Below are positions 30,929 to 38,603 of a DNA stretch of 47,006 bases, piece by piece. The notes beneath the pieces are model-generated. The model was given only the letters and a program-made list of their open reading frames with translations, ran no database searches and had not been told where the DNA came from. This stretch comes from a virus, in IMG/VR virus record IMGVR_UViG_3300036806_000141, positions 1-47,006 of that record, one strand, 5' to 3'. Each line of letters starts with the position of its first letter. Positions within the stretch are counted from its first letter, which is position 1. Position numbers and translations under genes: made by a program.

Positions 30929-32062
30929 CTACGCACGGCGTTGTCTGGATCGCTCTAGCCCAAGATTGACTGCGTCCATGAGGCTCTTGGGGACAACCAC
31001 CGCGCCGGTGTGCGACATGGAAACGCCGTTTGGCTGCGGACGGGTCGGCTGCACCGGCGGGCGCGGGATGCGCGCATACTGGGCATTGACCTCATCCAAG
31101 GCTCGCTGCGCGAGTGCGATAGCGCCTTCGACCGTGGTCGGTCGGCCTAGCTCCGCAATCAGCGCCTGCGACGTGCGCCGCACTTGCATTTCCTTGAGGG
31201 CGTAATCCGGGTCTCGCGTCCTGACCGTCTGTTCCCACTGGACAATGGCGTTGTGCACCTGGGTCTGGGCAACCTGGGTGTCGCGCTGCGTGGCCTGCTT
31301 GGTCAGCTCCTCGGCCTCGACACGGTGGCGCGTGGCCTCCATGCGGGTCCGGGTGAGCTGCTTCGCGGCGTCCTCGGACAGACTGCCGTTCTCGACCTGC
31401 GGCAACAGGTCCGGGGCGATCGCTTCGCCCACGGCCTGCATCGCAATCTCGCGATACGGCTCGATGCCTTCGAGAAAACCCTTGTAGTCGCCACGGCGCA
31501 GCGCAGCGCCGATGCTCAGCAGCAGGTTTACATCGTCCACCGCCAGCTTGTGGTGCTGGAGATAGCCCATAAGCTGCCGGTGCTGTTCCAGCTCGGGTTT
31601 GACGGTTTCGAGGCCCTGGCGGGCCTCATCGCGCTGGGACAAGAGCTTGCGGACACGGCCAGCCACGTGCGGCCGTAGGGCCGCCATTTCGGCGTCGTCC
31701 GGGTCTTTGTCCAGCGGGTCAGGCGCGTTCGGATCACCGCCCGTTCCCGGAGCCGCGGTCGTGCCTGGCGCGGGTGTTGCCGCTGCGCCGCCGGGCGCAG
31801 GCTGTTGTCCGTCCTTCGGCTTGATCGCGTCCGTGACCGCGGCAAGCAGGCCGTCACGGTCCGAGAGGGGCTTTGCAGTTTCGCCGGGCGAGAGCGTAGT
31901 CGCGCCTTGATCCGCGGTAGACGGTGCCGCGCTGGTATTAACGTCTGTGGTTGTCCCCGCATCGGGCGTCGATGTTGTCGTCGTCGTCGTAGAGACAGAC
32001 GTATCAGCGCCGGTGCTGGTGGGGGCGTCGCCTGACGAGGGCGTGGTGGGCGCGTCGGACAA
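30929..32062 (-). CDS. Capsid scaffolding protein, 377 aa, TTG start
   Basis: The N-terminus is Ser/Thr/Pro-rich and disordered; from about residue 120 the protein is a long charged helix/coiled coil (VRKLLSQRDEARQGLETVKPELEQHRQLMGYLQ, DAAKQLTRTRMEATRHRVEAEELTKQATQRDTQ), ending with a basic tail (LERSRQRRA) that could bind the capsid protein. This composition and the place just before the major capsid gene are typical of podovirus scaffolds. TTG is the only good start, with AGGAG nine bases upstream; the start codon itself is part of a TTGTCC hexamer. Confidence 0.78.
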   Translation of the reverse strand: MSDAPTTPSSGDAPTSTGADTSVSTTTTTTSTPDAGTTTDVNTSAAPSTADQGATTLSPGETAKPLSDRDGLLAAVTDAIKPKDGQQPAPGGAAATPAPGTTAAPGTGGDPNAPDPLDKDPDDAEMAALRPHVAGRVRKLLSQRDEARQGLETVKPELEQHRQLMGYLQHHKLAVDDVNLLLSIGAALRRGDYKGFLEGIEPYREIAMQAVGEAIAPDLLPQVENGSLSEDAAKQLTRTRMEATRHRVEAEELTKQATQRDTQVAQTQVHNAIVQWEQTVRTRDPDYALKEMQVRRTSQALIAELGRPTTVEGAIALAQRALDEVNAQYARIPRPPVQPTRPQPNGVSMSHTGAVVVPKSLMDAVNLGLERSRQRRA

Positions 32063-32093
32063 TGGGTGCCGCTCCTATTGTCGGTCTTGCCTG

Positions 32094-32600
32094 TTAGCCT
32101 TGTCTTGGGGACAAAGCAACACCTTGGACAACAGACTGTGAGCCTAGGGCCGGCACGTTCTGCGCCTTGGTCAGGGGGCTCAGGTCGGTGGGCACCGGGT
32201 CCAGAGGCTTAGGCATCGGGGGGAGGGGGCTCGCCGCGATCGCCTCGTTGGTGGCGATGTTCTTCAAGCCGATCTGCGCGTTGATCTTGTCGGCGATCGC
32301 GCTGGTGTCGATGCCCAGTCGGTCCGCCTCGCCGCCGGCGTGGTCCAGCACATACTGCACGCCCGTGGCCAGCTTGGGCGGGGTGCCAGGCGGCAGCATG
32401 ATGTTCGGGTGCGTGGCCTTGATGCCGGCCTCGGCCGCCTGCTGCATGGCGCCCAGCGCGTTGCGCACGGCGTTCTGCACCACGTCGGCCGCCTGCTGGT
32501 CCTTGATGTGCTGGGTGAACCAGTAGGCCGCCACCGGACCAAGGATGCTGAACACGCCGGCCACCAGGGCCAGCATGAGTTCGGTCAGGTCGATAATCAT
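32094..32600 (-). CDS. Holin-like membrane protein (LLH-type), 168 aa
   Basis: The N-terminus has one membrane span (LMLALVAGVFSILGPVAAYWF) followed by a helical region (IKDQQAADVVQNAVRNALGAMQQAAEAGI) and a segment with VQYVLDHAGGEADRLG, which resembles the long-loop holin-like family of phage proteins with an N-terminal span and a cytoplasmic helical domain. The tail is Pro-rich. It overlaps the lipoprotein gene by ATGA, together with the coiled-coil membrane protein upstream forming a lysis cassette. The role as holin is inferred. Confidence 0.55.
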   Translation of the reverse strand: MIIDLTELMLALVAGVFSILGPVAAYWFTQHIKDQQAADVVQNAVRNALGAMQQAAEAGIKATHPNIMLPPGTPPKLATGVQYVLDHAGGEADRLGIDTSAIADKINAQIGLKNIATNEAIAASPLPPMPKPLDPVPTDLSPLTKAQNVPALGSQSVVQGVALSPRQG

Positions 32601-32995
32601 CGTGCTACCTCCGAATGGGTGTCGCCGATCTGCCAGAGCACGGCGCGCAGCTCGTCCAGCGCCTTGCTGGTATCGGTCAGCGCGTCAGGGGTGGGCTTCG
32701 GGCCTTGGCTGGCCAAAACCCGCAGCGCGTCACGCGCCCGCGCGTCCGCCCGCTTCACCGCCCGGATGTAGTCGACCGTGGCGGCCGGAGATGTGATCGC
32801 CGGGGCGATCGCGCTTTCCAGTCCGCGGTAGGTCCGCGCCAGGCTGCTGGCGCTGGCCTGGACCTTGGTCGGGCGCGCCGGCGCCTTGCAGCCCGGGCAA
32901 TCCGGCGCCGGCACGACGACAACGATGACCTCGGGCGGTTTCGCCGGTTGCGCGCAGCCCGCCAGCAGAAGCATGACCAGGGCGAGCACTTTCAC
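32597..32995 (-). CDS. Rz1-like outer-membrane lipoprotein (o-spanin candidate), 132 aa
   Basis: A lipoprotein signal with the lipobox LAGC (VLALVMLLLAGCAQP) is followed by a Pro-rich stretch (PAKPPEVIVVVVPAPDCPG) and a helical domain. Size and lipobox fit an outer-membrane spanin subunit; it is longer than lambda Rz1 (60 aa) and less Pro-rich. GTG start at 32995 overlaps the TGA of the coiled-coil gene (GTGA) and its end overlaps the holin-like gene (ATGA). Together they would fuse inner and outer membranes at lysis. Confidence 0.6.
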   Translation of the reverse strand: MKVLALVMLLLAGCAQPAKPPEVIVVVVPAPDCPGCKAPARPTKVQASASSLARTYRGLESAIAPAITSPAATVDYIRAVKRADARARDALRVLASQGPKPTPDALTDTSKALDELRAVLWQIGDTHSEVAR

Positions 32996-33414
32996 CGGCG
33001 GCCTGCGTAGGGCGTCGGCAGATTGGGCTGTGTCACGCGTTCGGTGTTGAACTTGGACAACGCCTCGATCACGTCCAGCCGGGCACGCATCGTCGCGTCC
33101 GACGCATCATTCGCCGCCTGCGCGCGGGCGCGCTCGCGCTCCATGTTCAGGCGGTAGTCCGTGGCCGCGGTCTTGGCCTCATTCAGCCGTGCGTCCACCG
33201 ACACCAGGTCCGTTTGCAAGGTCTTCACCGCGGCTTTCAGGTCGCGCAGCTCGCCCTCGTTCTTCTCGATCTGCGTTTCGCTGTTTTGAAAATACCGGCC
33301 CATTGCATAGATGGCCCAGAAACCTGATCCAGTGAGGGTCACAATCGCCATCACCGCCGCCAGCACGTTCGCCTTGAGCCAGCCCACCAGTTGGCTCTGC
33401 TGCCTTTCGGTCAC
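32992..33414 (-). CDS. Rz-like inner-membrane coiled-coil protein (i-spanin candidate), 140 aa
   Basis: An N-terminal membrane anchor (VLAAVMAIVTLTGSGFWAIYAM) is followed by about 80 residues of coiled coil (NSETQIEKNEGELRDLKAAVKTLQTDLVSVDARLNEAKTAATD), the layout of Rz-type i-spanins with a periplasmic coiled coil. The GTG start overlaps the portal stop (GTGA). Unlike lambda, the o-spanin candidate is next to it with only a 4-bp overlap and not embedded in it. The spanin call is inference from topology and order. Confidence 0.6.
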   Translation of the reverse strand: MTERQQSQLVGWLKANVLAAVMAIVTLTGSGFWAIYAMGRYFQNSETQIEKNEGELRDLKAAVKTLQTDLVSVDARLNEAKTAATDYRLNMERERARAQAANDASDATMRARLDVIEALSKFNTERVTQPNLPTPYAGRR

Positions 33415-35744
33415 GGGGTGGCAACGCCAACTCCCGGTGTCGGGTGAACGCCCAGCGGCTGGCCGGAACCGGGGATGATCGTCTCCGCTGAATTAGGCGG
33501 CCGGCGCGGCCCCATGGTGCCGTTGCCAGGCGGGCCTTGCTGCTGGTTCTGCGCGCCCTGCGGGCCTTGCTGGCTGGGCGCGCCCTGGCTGCCATCGTCC
33601 GGCGGCGTAGGCCCGCCTGGCGGCCCTCCAGGCCCGCCCATGCCCGTAGGCATGCGGTTCATCGACTCCATGCTGGGCAGGCCCTCCACGAACGCGTCGG
33701 TCAGGTCCAGCCGGTCGTCCATGCGGCGGATCACTTCACGCGCCATCCATTCGGGGGAGATGCCGGGGATGCGCTGCAACAAGGGTATGAGCTGGACGAA
33801 GTTCTGGACCTCCTGCTGCTTGTTCGGGCGGCCCGATGAGCCCGCTTCGATCTCCAGATAGACGTTCTTCGCCACGGTCACCTTGTCCAGGACGGGCCAG
33901 ACCGCGCCTGGCCCGACGATCTCCGACACGGTGGCCTGGGACACGTTGAGCATGAGGATTTGCCCGCCGTTGGACGCCAGGCTGGTCAGCAGCTCGTCCA
34001 GGTCGTCCATGACGGAGGCGCTGGCGGTGTGCGAGCTCGCCGCGGCGAGGGATGCTTCCGTGGCCGTCGCACCGGCCGTGCTGCCGGTGTCCGCGGCCTG
34101 GTTGCCCAGCACGCGCAGCATGTCTTCCATGGCGCCGGCGGTGTCGTAAAGCTCCTGCTGGATCGGCGGCATTTTGACGACCTGGAGCAGGTCATCGACC
34201 TTTTGGCCGGGTGCCAGGCTGTTCAGTTCGAGCACCGCGTTGGCCGGATGCGTGCGGAGCTTTTCCTTGTCCGCTTCCTCCAGCACCCCGGCCGCCACAG
34301 CGATCTTGGGCCGGTTCGCCTGGCGCTGTTCGCGCAGGCCCTGGCGCGCCCGGTTGATCTCCAACTGCATGTCACGCAACAGGTCGATGTCGGACGGCGG
34401 GAACAACCGCTTGGCGTGATACGCCTCATTCATCAGGAGCACGTGCCAGGGCCAGAATGCGTCCGTATATACGTCGGGCGGGTGGGGCTCCTCCAGGAAA
34501 TCCGGGTATCCGTCGCACACGGTGTAAACCGTGCCGTCTTTGCGCGACCAGATGTCCCACACGCAGCAGATGGCCGATCCGTCTTCGGCGTTCACCGCCG
34601 CGCCACCGCCGCCGGCGCGGGTGTGATCGCTGGTCTGGATTTCCTGGCTGCGGCCAGGCGTGCGCGTGTCGCCGCCGGTGTCGCTGGCGTAGCTCGTATG
34701 CGCCTTCGACACGTCGATCTGGTAGATTTCCTGAACCTCGTCCTCGGTCAGGTAATACTCTTGGGCGACCCAGTCGGCGCCAAGGAAGCCGCGCAGGCTG
34801 CGGCACTTTTTGTCGGGAATGATGCTCCAACTGTCGGGGTAGTCGAAGCTCAGGCCCTCGCGCGCGACGATCTGGCCTTCGGCGGCCAGGCTCTGCATGG
34901 CGAGGCGGAGCTGTTCCGCCTCGGCGGAGGTCTCGTCTATCTCGCCGTCCGCCAGGTCACTGGACAGGCGTTCGATCGTGGCCAGGCGCTCGCTCATGTC
35001 GGCCAGGCGGTTCTCGATCTCCGGCGACATTTTCATGGCGCGCTGGAAACCCTCTTTGACATACCCCACGCCGGTGACCACCGCCCGGCGGATGGTCAGC
35101 TTCATCATGCTTTTGAACGAGTGGACCTGCTCGCTGATATTGTAGTTGTAAAGGTAGGTCAGCGTTTTCCCGATCCGCTCCATCATCTTGTCGTAGCCTT
35201 GCGTGAGCTGGAAATCCGCAAGGATTTGCATGGTGTTCGGGTCAGGCGGCAGCGCAGGCAGGCCCAGCGCCTGGGCCTGCGCGTTCTGCTGCATGGTCAT
35301 CTGCGCCTGCTGGAGCGTGGCCATGTCACCGTCCCAGGCTTTGCCCAGGATTTTGGGGCGTTTCCGTGCAATCACCGTGGGGTTGTTCGGATAGAGCGTC
35401 GCGGTGGCCTGCTGGACATGGCGCAGCGCCACATTGGCCACGTATCGCTGGTCCTTTTCGTCGGCGCCCGTGGTCGGCTTGTTGGCCTCCCACTGGGCGC
35501 CAAGGACAAACTCGGTGTTGTCCCGCATGCGCTCGAAATCGCGCTTGAAATAGGCCCGCGACGTGCGCACGCGCTCGGTCCAGCGCGCGACCAGCTTTTT
35601 GCGCGGGTCCGGCGGGTCCGGGCGATCGCGCGGGATGGTGGTGCCTTGCGGCGCGGCGTTGTCCGGCGGAAGTTGGCCTTGTCCTGGTGACGACGGGACA
35701 CCGGCGCCGGCGGTCGGATCAAAGGGGGGCACACTGCCGGACAT
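33411..35744 (-). CDS. Portal protein, 777 aa
   Basis: The large protein immediately downstream of the large terminase is expected to be the portal, the dodecameric ring for DNA passage. Supporting segments: a Pro-rich disordered N-terminus, then WTERVRTSRAYFKRDFERMRDNTEFVLGAQW, KDQRYVANVALRHVQQATATLYPNNPTVIARKRP, RAVVTGVGYVKEGF and a clip/stem-like region (FDYPDSWSIIPDKKCRSLRGFLGADWVAQEYYLTEDE). The C-terminal tail is Gly/Pro/Gln-rich with several glutamine repeats. Such podovirus portals with long N- and C-terminal extensions range from 550 to 800 aa. Confidence 0.85.
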   Translation of the reverse strand: MSGSVPPFDPTAGAGVPSSPGQGQLPPDNAAPQGTTIPRDRPDPPDPRKKLVARWTERVRTSRAYFKRDFERMRDNTEFVLGAQWEANKPTTGADEKDQRYVANVALRHVQQATATLYPNNPTVIARKRPKILGKAWDGDMATLQQAQMTMQQNAQAQALGLPALPPDPNTMQILADFQLTQGYDKMMERIGKTLTYLYNYNISEQVHSFKSMMKLTIRRAVVTGVGYVKEGFQRAMKMSPEIENRLADMSERLATIERLSSDLADGEIDETSAEAEQLRLAMQSLAAEGQIVAREGLSFDYPDSWSIIPDKKCRSLRGFLGADWVAQEYYLTEDEVQEIYQIDVSKAHTSYASDTGGDTRTPGRSQEIQTSDHTRAGGGGAAVNAEDGSAICCVWDIWSRKDGTVYTVCDGYPDFLEEPHPPDVYTDAFWPWHVLLMNEAYHAKRLFPPSDIDLLRDMQLEINRARQGLREQRQANRPKIAVAAGVLEEADKEKLRTHPANAVLELNSLAPGQKVDDLLQVVKMPPIQQELYDTAGAMEDMLRVLGNQAADTGSTAGATATEASLAAASSHTASASVMDDLDELLTSLASNGGQILMLNVSQATVSEIVGPGAVWPVLDKVTVAKNVYLEIEAGSSGRPNKQQEVQNFVQLIPLLQRIPGISPEWMAREVIRRMDDRLDLTDAFVEGLPSMESMNRMPTGMGGPGGPPGGPTPPDDGSQGAPSQQGPQGAQNQQQGPPGNGTMGPRRPPNSAETIIPGSGQPLGVHPTPGVGVATP

Positions 35745-35752
35745 TTTGGGGT

Positions 35753-37312
35753 CTACCAGCCTCCCGTGGCGGAAGTCATGCGCGCGGCGCGCTCAGTTCG
35801 ATCGCGTTCGGCCTTCAACCAGCCGAATGTGCCCGGTTTCGCCGCGCCGTCGCGCTTGACGAACGAGACATGCGTCTGGCTCTGCATGCCCAGACCGATG
35901 TAGGCCAGTGTATCTACAAAGTCATCATGGGCATCAAACGGGAATTTCAGGATTTGGTCGCGCGCGTCGCCCCACCAGTTGGCGTGCTCGGGGAAATACA
36001 CCTTGCCCATGGCCATGCGGCCCTGAATGGACTGCGCACGGGTCTGTTTGTCGGCGACCGGCTGAACCTCGATGATCGAGCAGTAGACCATCTCCTCGAT
36101 CATGCGCTTGCGCAGAAAAGGCCCGATGGATTTGCTGATCTGACCGCGTTCGGCCCACCAGAACATCGGCCGGTGCTTGCGCATCAGCTCCAGGATGGCT
36201 TCCACGGTCTTGTCCGTGGTCATCTGCCGCCAGACCAGATCCTGGAGGATGTAAATATCGTCGTTTTCGGCCACGCCGACGCACATCAGACAGGTTTTGT
36301 CCCGGCCCTGCGCCATGGACACCGCATGGTCGCTGGCGGCGTAGATACGCAGGTGTTTGGGGAGCTGCGAGGCGCGATAGGTGCGCAACCACTCGGCGCG
36401 GAAGAACATACCTTGGTCTGGCGACGGCCGGCCCTGGTATAGCGCGGTGAAACCGCGCGGATCGGTGCGCTGCTGCTGCTTTAGGAAGGGCACGCCGAAG
36501 CGCGAGGGCCATAGCGCCTCACCCTCCTTGCGGCCCAGCACGCAGTCGTCGCGCGCAAGGGCGGGAAGGTCGATGATCTTCCAGGTTTTGGCCTGTTCCG
36601 GGTCGTAAAAGTCGTTAGTGGGGTCGGTCAGGCGCCCAACGATGTCATCCTGGTGCCATCTGGTCTGGATGACCAATATGCGCGCCTGGTCATCCATCAT
36701 GCGGGTGCCCAGAATTTGCGTGAACCACAGCCACATGGTCTCGCGGATGGTGGGCGAGTCAGCTTCCTGGCGGTCTTTCACCGGATCGTCCACCACGAGC
36801 ATGTCACCGCCGCGTCCGGTGGTTGTCCCACCGCGGCCGACGAACGCCAGGACGCCGCCTTGCGTGGTTTCGAGCCGATCGGCCGCCTGGCTGTCCTCTT
36901 TCAGGTGGCAGTCGGGGAAAATCTGGGCGAACGCCGGGTGGCGGATGCAGTCGCGCACCGCCCGGCCGATGTCTTGGCTGAATTTGTCGTTGTAGGTGCC
37001 GAAGATGACCGACTTGCCGGGGTTCCGGCCGGCATACCAGGCGACGAATTTCTTGCTGGCAAGCTCGGTTTTGCCGTGGCGCGGCGGCACGTTGATGATG
37101 AGGCGCTTGAACGTGCCTTTTTCGAGCTCTTCGAGGGCTGCCGCCATCGCCCGGTGGAACCGCTGCGCGTCGTAAAGCGTCTTGTCCGGGTCGTCGGGGT
37201 CCGCGGGCGTGGGCATGAGGAGCTGGACAAAGCGCAGCAGGTCGTCCTGCGCGTCCTCGATCGCCACCAGGCGCTTGATGAGCAGTTCGCGGCGGGATTT
37301 GGTCGTGCTCAT
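35753..37312 (-). CDS. terL: Terminase large subunit, 519 aa
   Basis: DNA packaging motor: the ATPase domain has Walker A VPPRHGKTE (76-82) and Walker B MLVVDDP (171-177), and a coupling motif region LVIQTRWHQDD. The C-terminal RNase H-like nuclease has Asp328 in IYAASDHAV and a second acidic group in DAHDDFVDTLAY near the C-terminus. The ATG at 37312 overlaps the stop of the preceding gene (ATGA). Compared with other phages it is separated from the small subunit by the tail fibre genes, which lie upstream in the same operon. Confidence 0.93.
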   Translation of the reverse strand: MSTTKSRRELLIKRLVAIEDAQDDLLRFVQLLMPTPADPDDPDKTLYDAQRFHRAMAAALEELEKGTFKRLIINVPPRHGKTELASKKFVAWYAGRNPGKSVIFGTYNDKFSQDIGRAVRDCIRHPAFAQIFPDCHLKEDSQAADRLETTQGGVLAFVGRGGTTTGRGGDMLVVDDPVKDRQEADSPTIRETMWLWFTQILGTRMMDDQARILVIQTRWHQDDIVGRLTDPTNDFYDPEQAKTWKIIDLPALARDDCVLGRKEGEALWPSRFGVPFLKQQQRTDPRGFTALYQGRPSPDQGMFFRAEWLRTYRASQLPKHLRIYAASDHAVSMAQGRDKTCLMCVGVAENDDIYILQDLVWRQMTTDKTVEAILELMRKHRPMFWWAERGQISKSIGPFLRKRMIEEMVYCSIIEVQPVADKQTRAQSIQGRMAMGKVYFPEHANWWGDARDQILKFPFDAHDDFVDTLAYIGLGMQSQTHVSFVKRDGAAKPGTFGWLKAERDRTERAARMTSATGGW

Positions 37313-37809
37313 GCCAGCGCCGTCCACGTGCCACCGCCGCGGGACAGATAGAGCGTCGCCCCCACCGTGCCGTCCGTGCGGCTGTAGAGGCTGCCCTTGT
37401 CCTCTGTAGTGGTCGGGGCGCCGATGCCGCTGGTCCAGGTGATGGCAGGGTCTGGCGCCACCAGGGCGGCGTCGGCGGTGGCCTGCGCAGCGTCGGCGGC
37501 GGTCTGCGCGCTGTCCGCGTCGGTCTGCGCGGTCGTGATCCGGGTGCTGAGGGCGTTGTCCGCGCTGGTCCGGTTGGTGGTTTCGTTCGTAATGCGGGTG
37601 TCGAGAGCGTTGTCCGCGGCGATGCGCGCCGCGGTTTCGTCAGCCAGGCCGCTGCCCGTGCTTGGGTCGTTGGCCAGAGCCACCGCGGGCGTGCCGGCGA
37701 AGCCGGCCAGGATGAGAAGGCCGTCCGCCGGATCATAGCCCAGCTCGCCAGTCACCATGGCAGAGATCGCGTCGCCGGTGACCGCTCGGATGATGACACG
37801 CTCTGCCAT
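37309..37809 (-). CDS. Small fibre-like protein with trimerisation repeats, 166 aa
   Basis: The middle consists of Ala/Asp/Thr heptad-like repeats (AARIAADNALDTRITNETTNRTSADNALSTRITTAQTDADSAQTAADAAQATADAA in part), typical of fibre stalks. A C-terminal beta segment (GSLYSRTDGTVGATLYLSRGGGTW) is a common short tail-fibre end domain. It shares the motif ARIAADNxLxxxxxxETTNRTxAD with the large fibre at 38604-42782. Likely an accessory fibre or baseplate spike attached near the tail. Confidence 0.65.
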   Translation of the reverse strand: MAERVIIRAVTGDAISAMVTGELGYDPADGLLILAGFAGTPAVALANDPSTGSGLADETAARIAADNALDTRITNETTNRTSADNALSTRITTAQTDADSAQTAADAAQATADAALVAPDPAITWTSGIGAPTTTEDKGSLYSRTDGTVGATLYLSRGGGTWTALA

Positions 37810-37814
37810 GGGGA

Positions 37815-38591
37815 TCAGAAACCCGTCACGCCGCGCGGCCCAAGCACACCCAGCAACCAGGTGCGGATGGTCTGGAGTTGCGCAAGCGTCTGCGGCTGAA
37901 ACGCGACACCGCCCGCCGCAACGTCAGTGTTTTGGTAAATATTGGCAGGGAGTGCGGCGACAGCCCCGAAATTGAAGTGGTTCGTCGTGCCGACCAGGGC
38001 GCGGCTGTGCGTGGTGGTTGTGATCTTTTCCGTGCCGCCGGTCACGTCGGTAACGCGATAGGGCCGCGCGCCCGCTCCTGCCGGATAACTCACGGCATAC
38101 ATCCGCCAGTTGGCCAGCGAAATGCCCGCGAGGTCGATTGTTTGCTCCGGGGAGGTAAACGAAAGTCCTTGCGCAGCGATATAGAAACTCGGGTGGTTGC
38201 TTATGAGACTGTTCGAGGGGTTGAGCACCGCACAAGTGGACTGGCCAGTGCCGATGGACATTACAGTGCCGTTGGCGCTGGACGGCAGGTATCGTGCGAT
38301 CATAAACATGGTCCAGCCCGAGGCCAGACTTGCGGCGGTCTCAGCGACGTTGGTATCGATCCCCGTCGTCGGGGTCACCGTCGAAGTATTGTTGTTCACC
38401 GTGATAAAGTTGGTGCCGAACACCGGCGGGTTGGTCAGATTGACGAACGCCGGGCCGCCGGGCGCGCGATTGGTGTTCTTGCCGTCTTTGCCCGTGCCGA
38501 ATATGCCAAGGGCCTGGAGGCCGGAAATGGTCGGCGGCAAGGTCGCAAACCCGGTGAAGGTTACGCCCGCGATGACTTCCTCAAGTGCCAT
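37815..38591 (-). CDS. Lectin-like tail protein (LamG/ConA fold), 258 aa
   Basis: The sequence reads as a jelly-roll, lectin-like domain: WTMFMIARYLPSSANGTVMSIG is the typical first motif of LamG/concanavalin-like folds, followed by HPSFYIAAQGLSF, SLANWRMYAVSYPAGAGARPYRV and HFNFGAVAALPANIYQNTDVAAGGVAF. It ends with QLQTIRTWLLGVLG. A role in binding host surface sugars is plausible. It lies between the two fibre genes. Confidence 0.55.
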   Translation of the reverse strand: MALEEVIAGVTFTGFATLPPTISGLQALGIFGTGKDGKNTNRAPGGPAFVNLTNPPVFGTNFITVNNNTSTVTPTTGIDTNVAETAASLASGWTMFMIARYLPSSANGTVMSIGTGQSTCAVLNPSNSLISNHPSFYIAAQGLSFTSPEQTIDLAGISLANWRMYAVSYPAGAGARPYRVTDVTGGTEKITTTTHSRALVGTTNHFNFGAVAALPANIYQNTDVAAGGVAFQPQTLAQLQTIRTWLLGVLGPRGVTGF

Positions 38592-38603
38592 GTGGTTCGC
38601 CCC

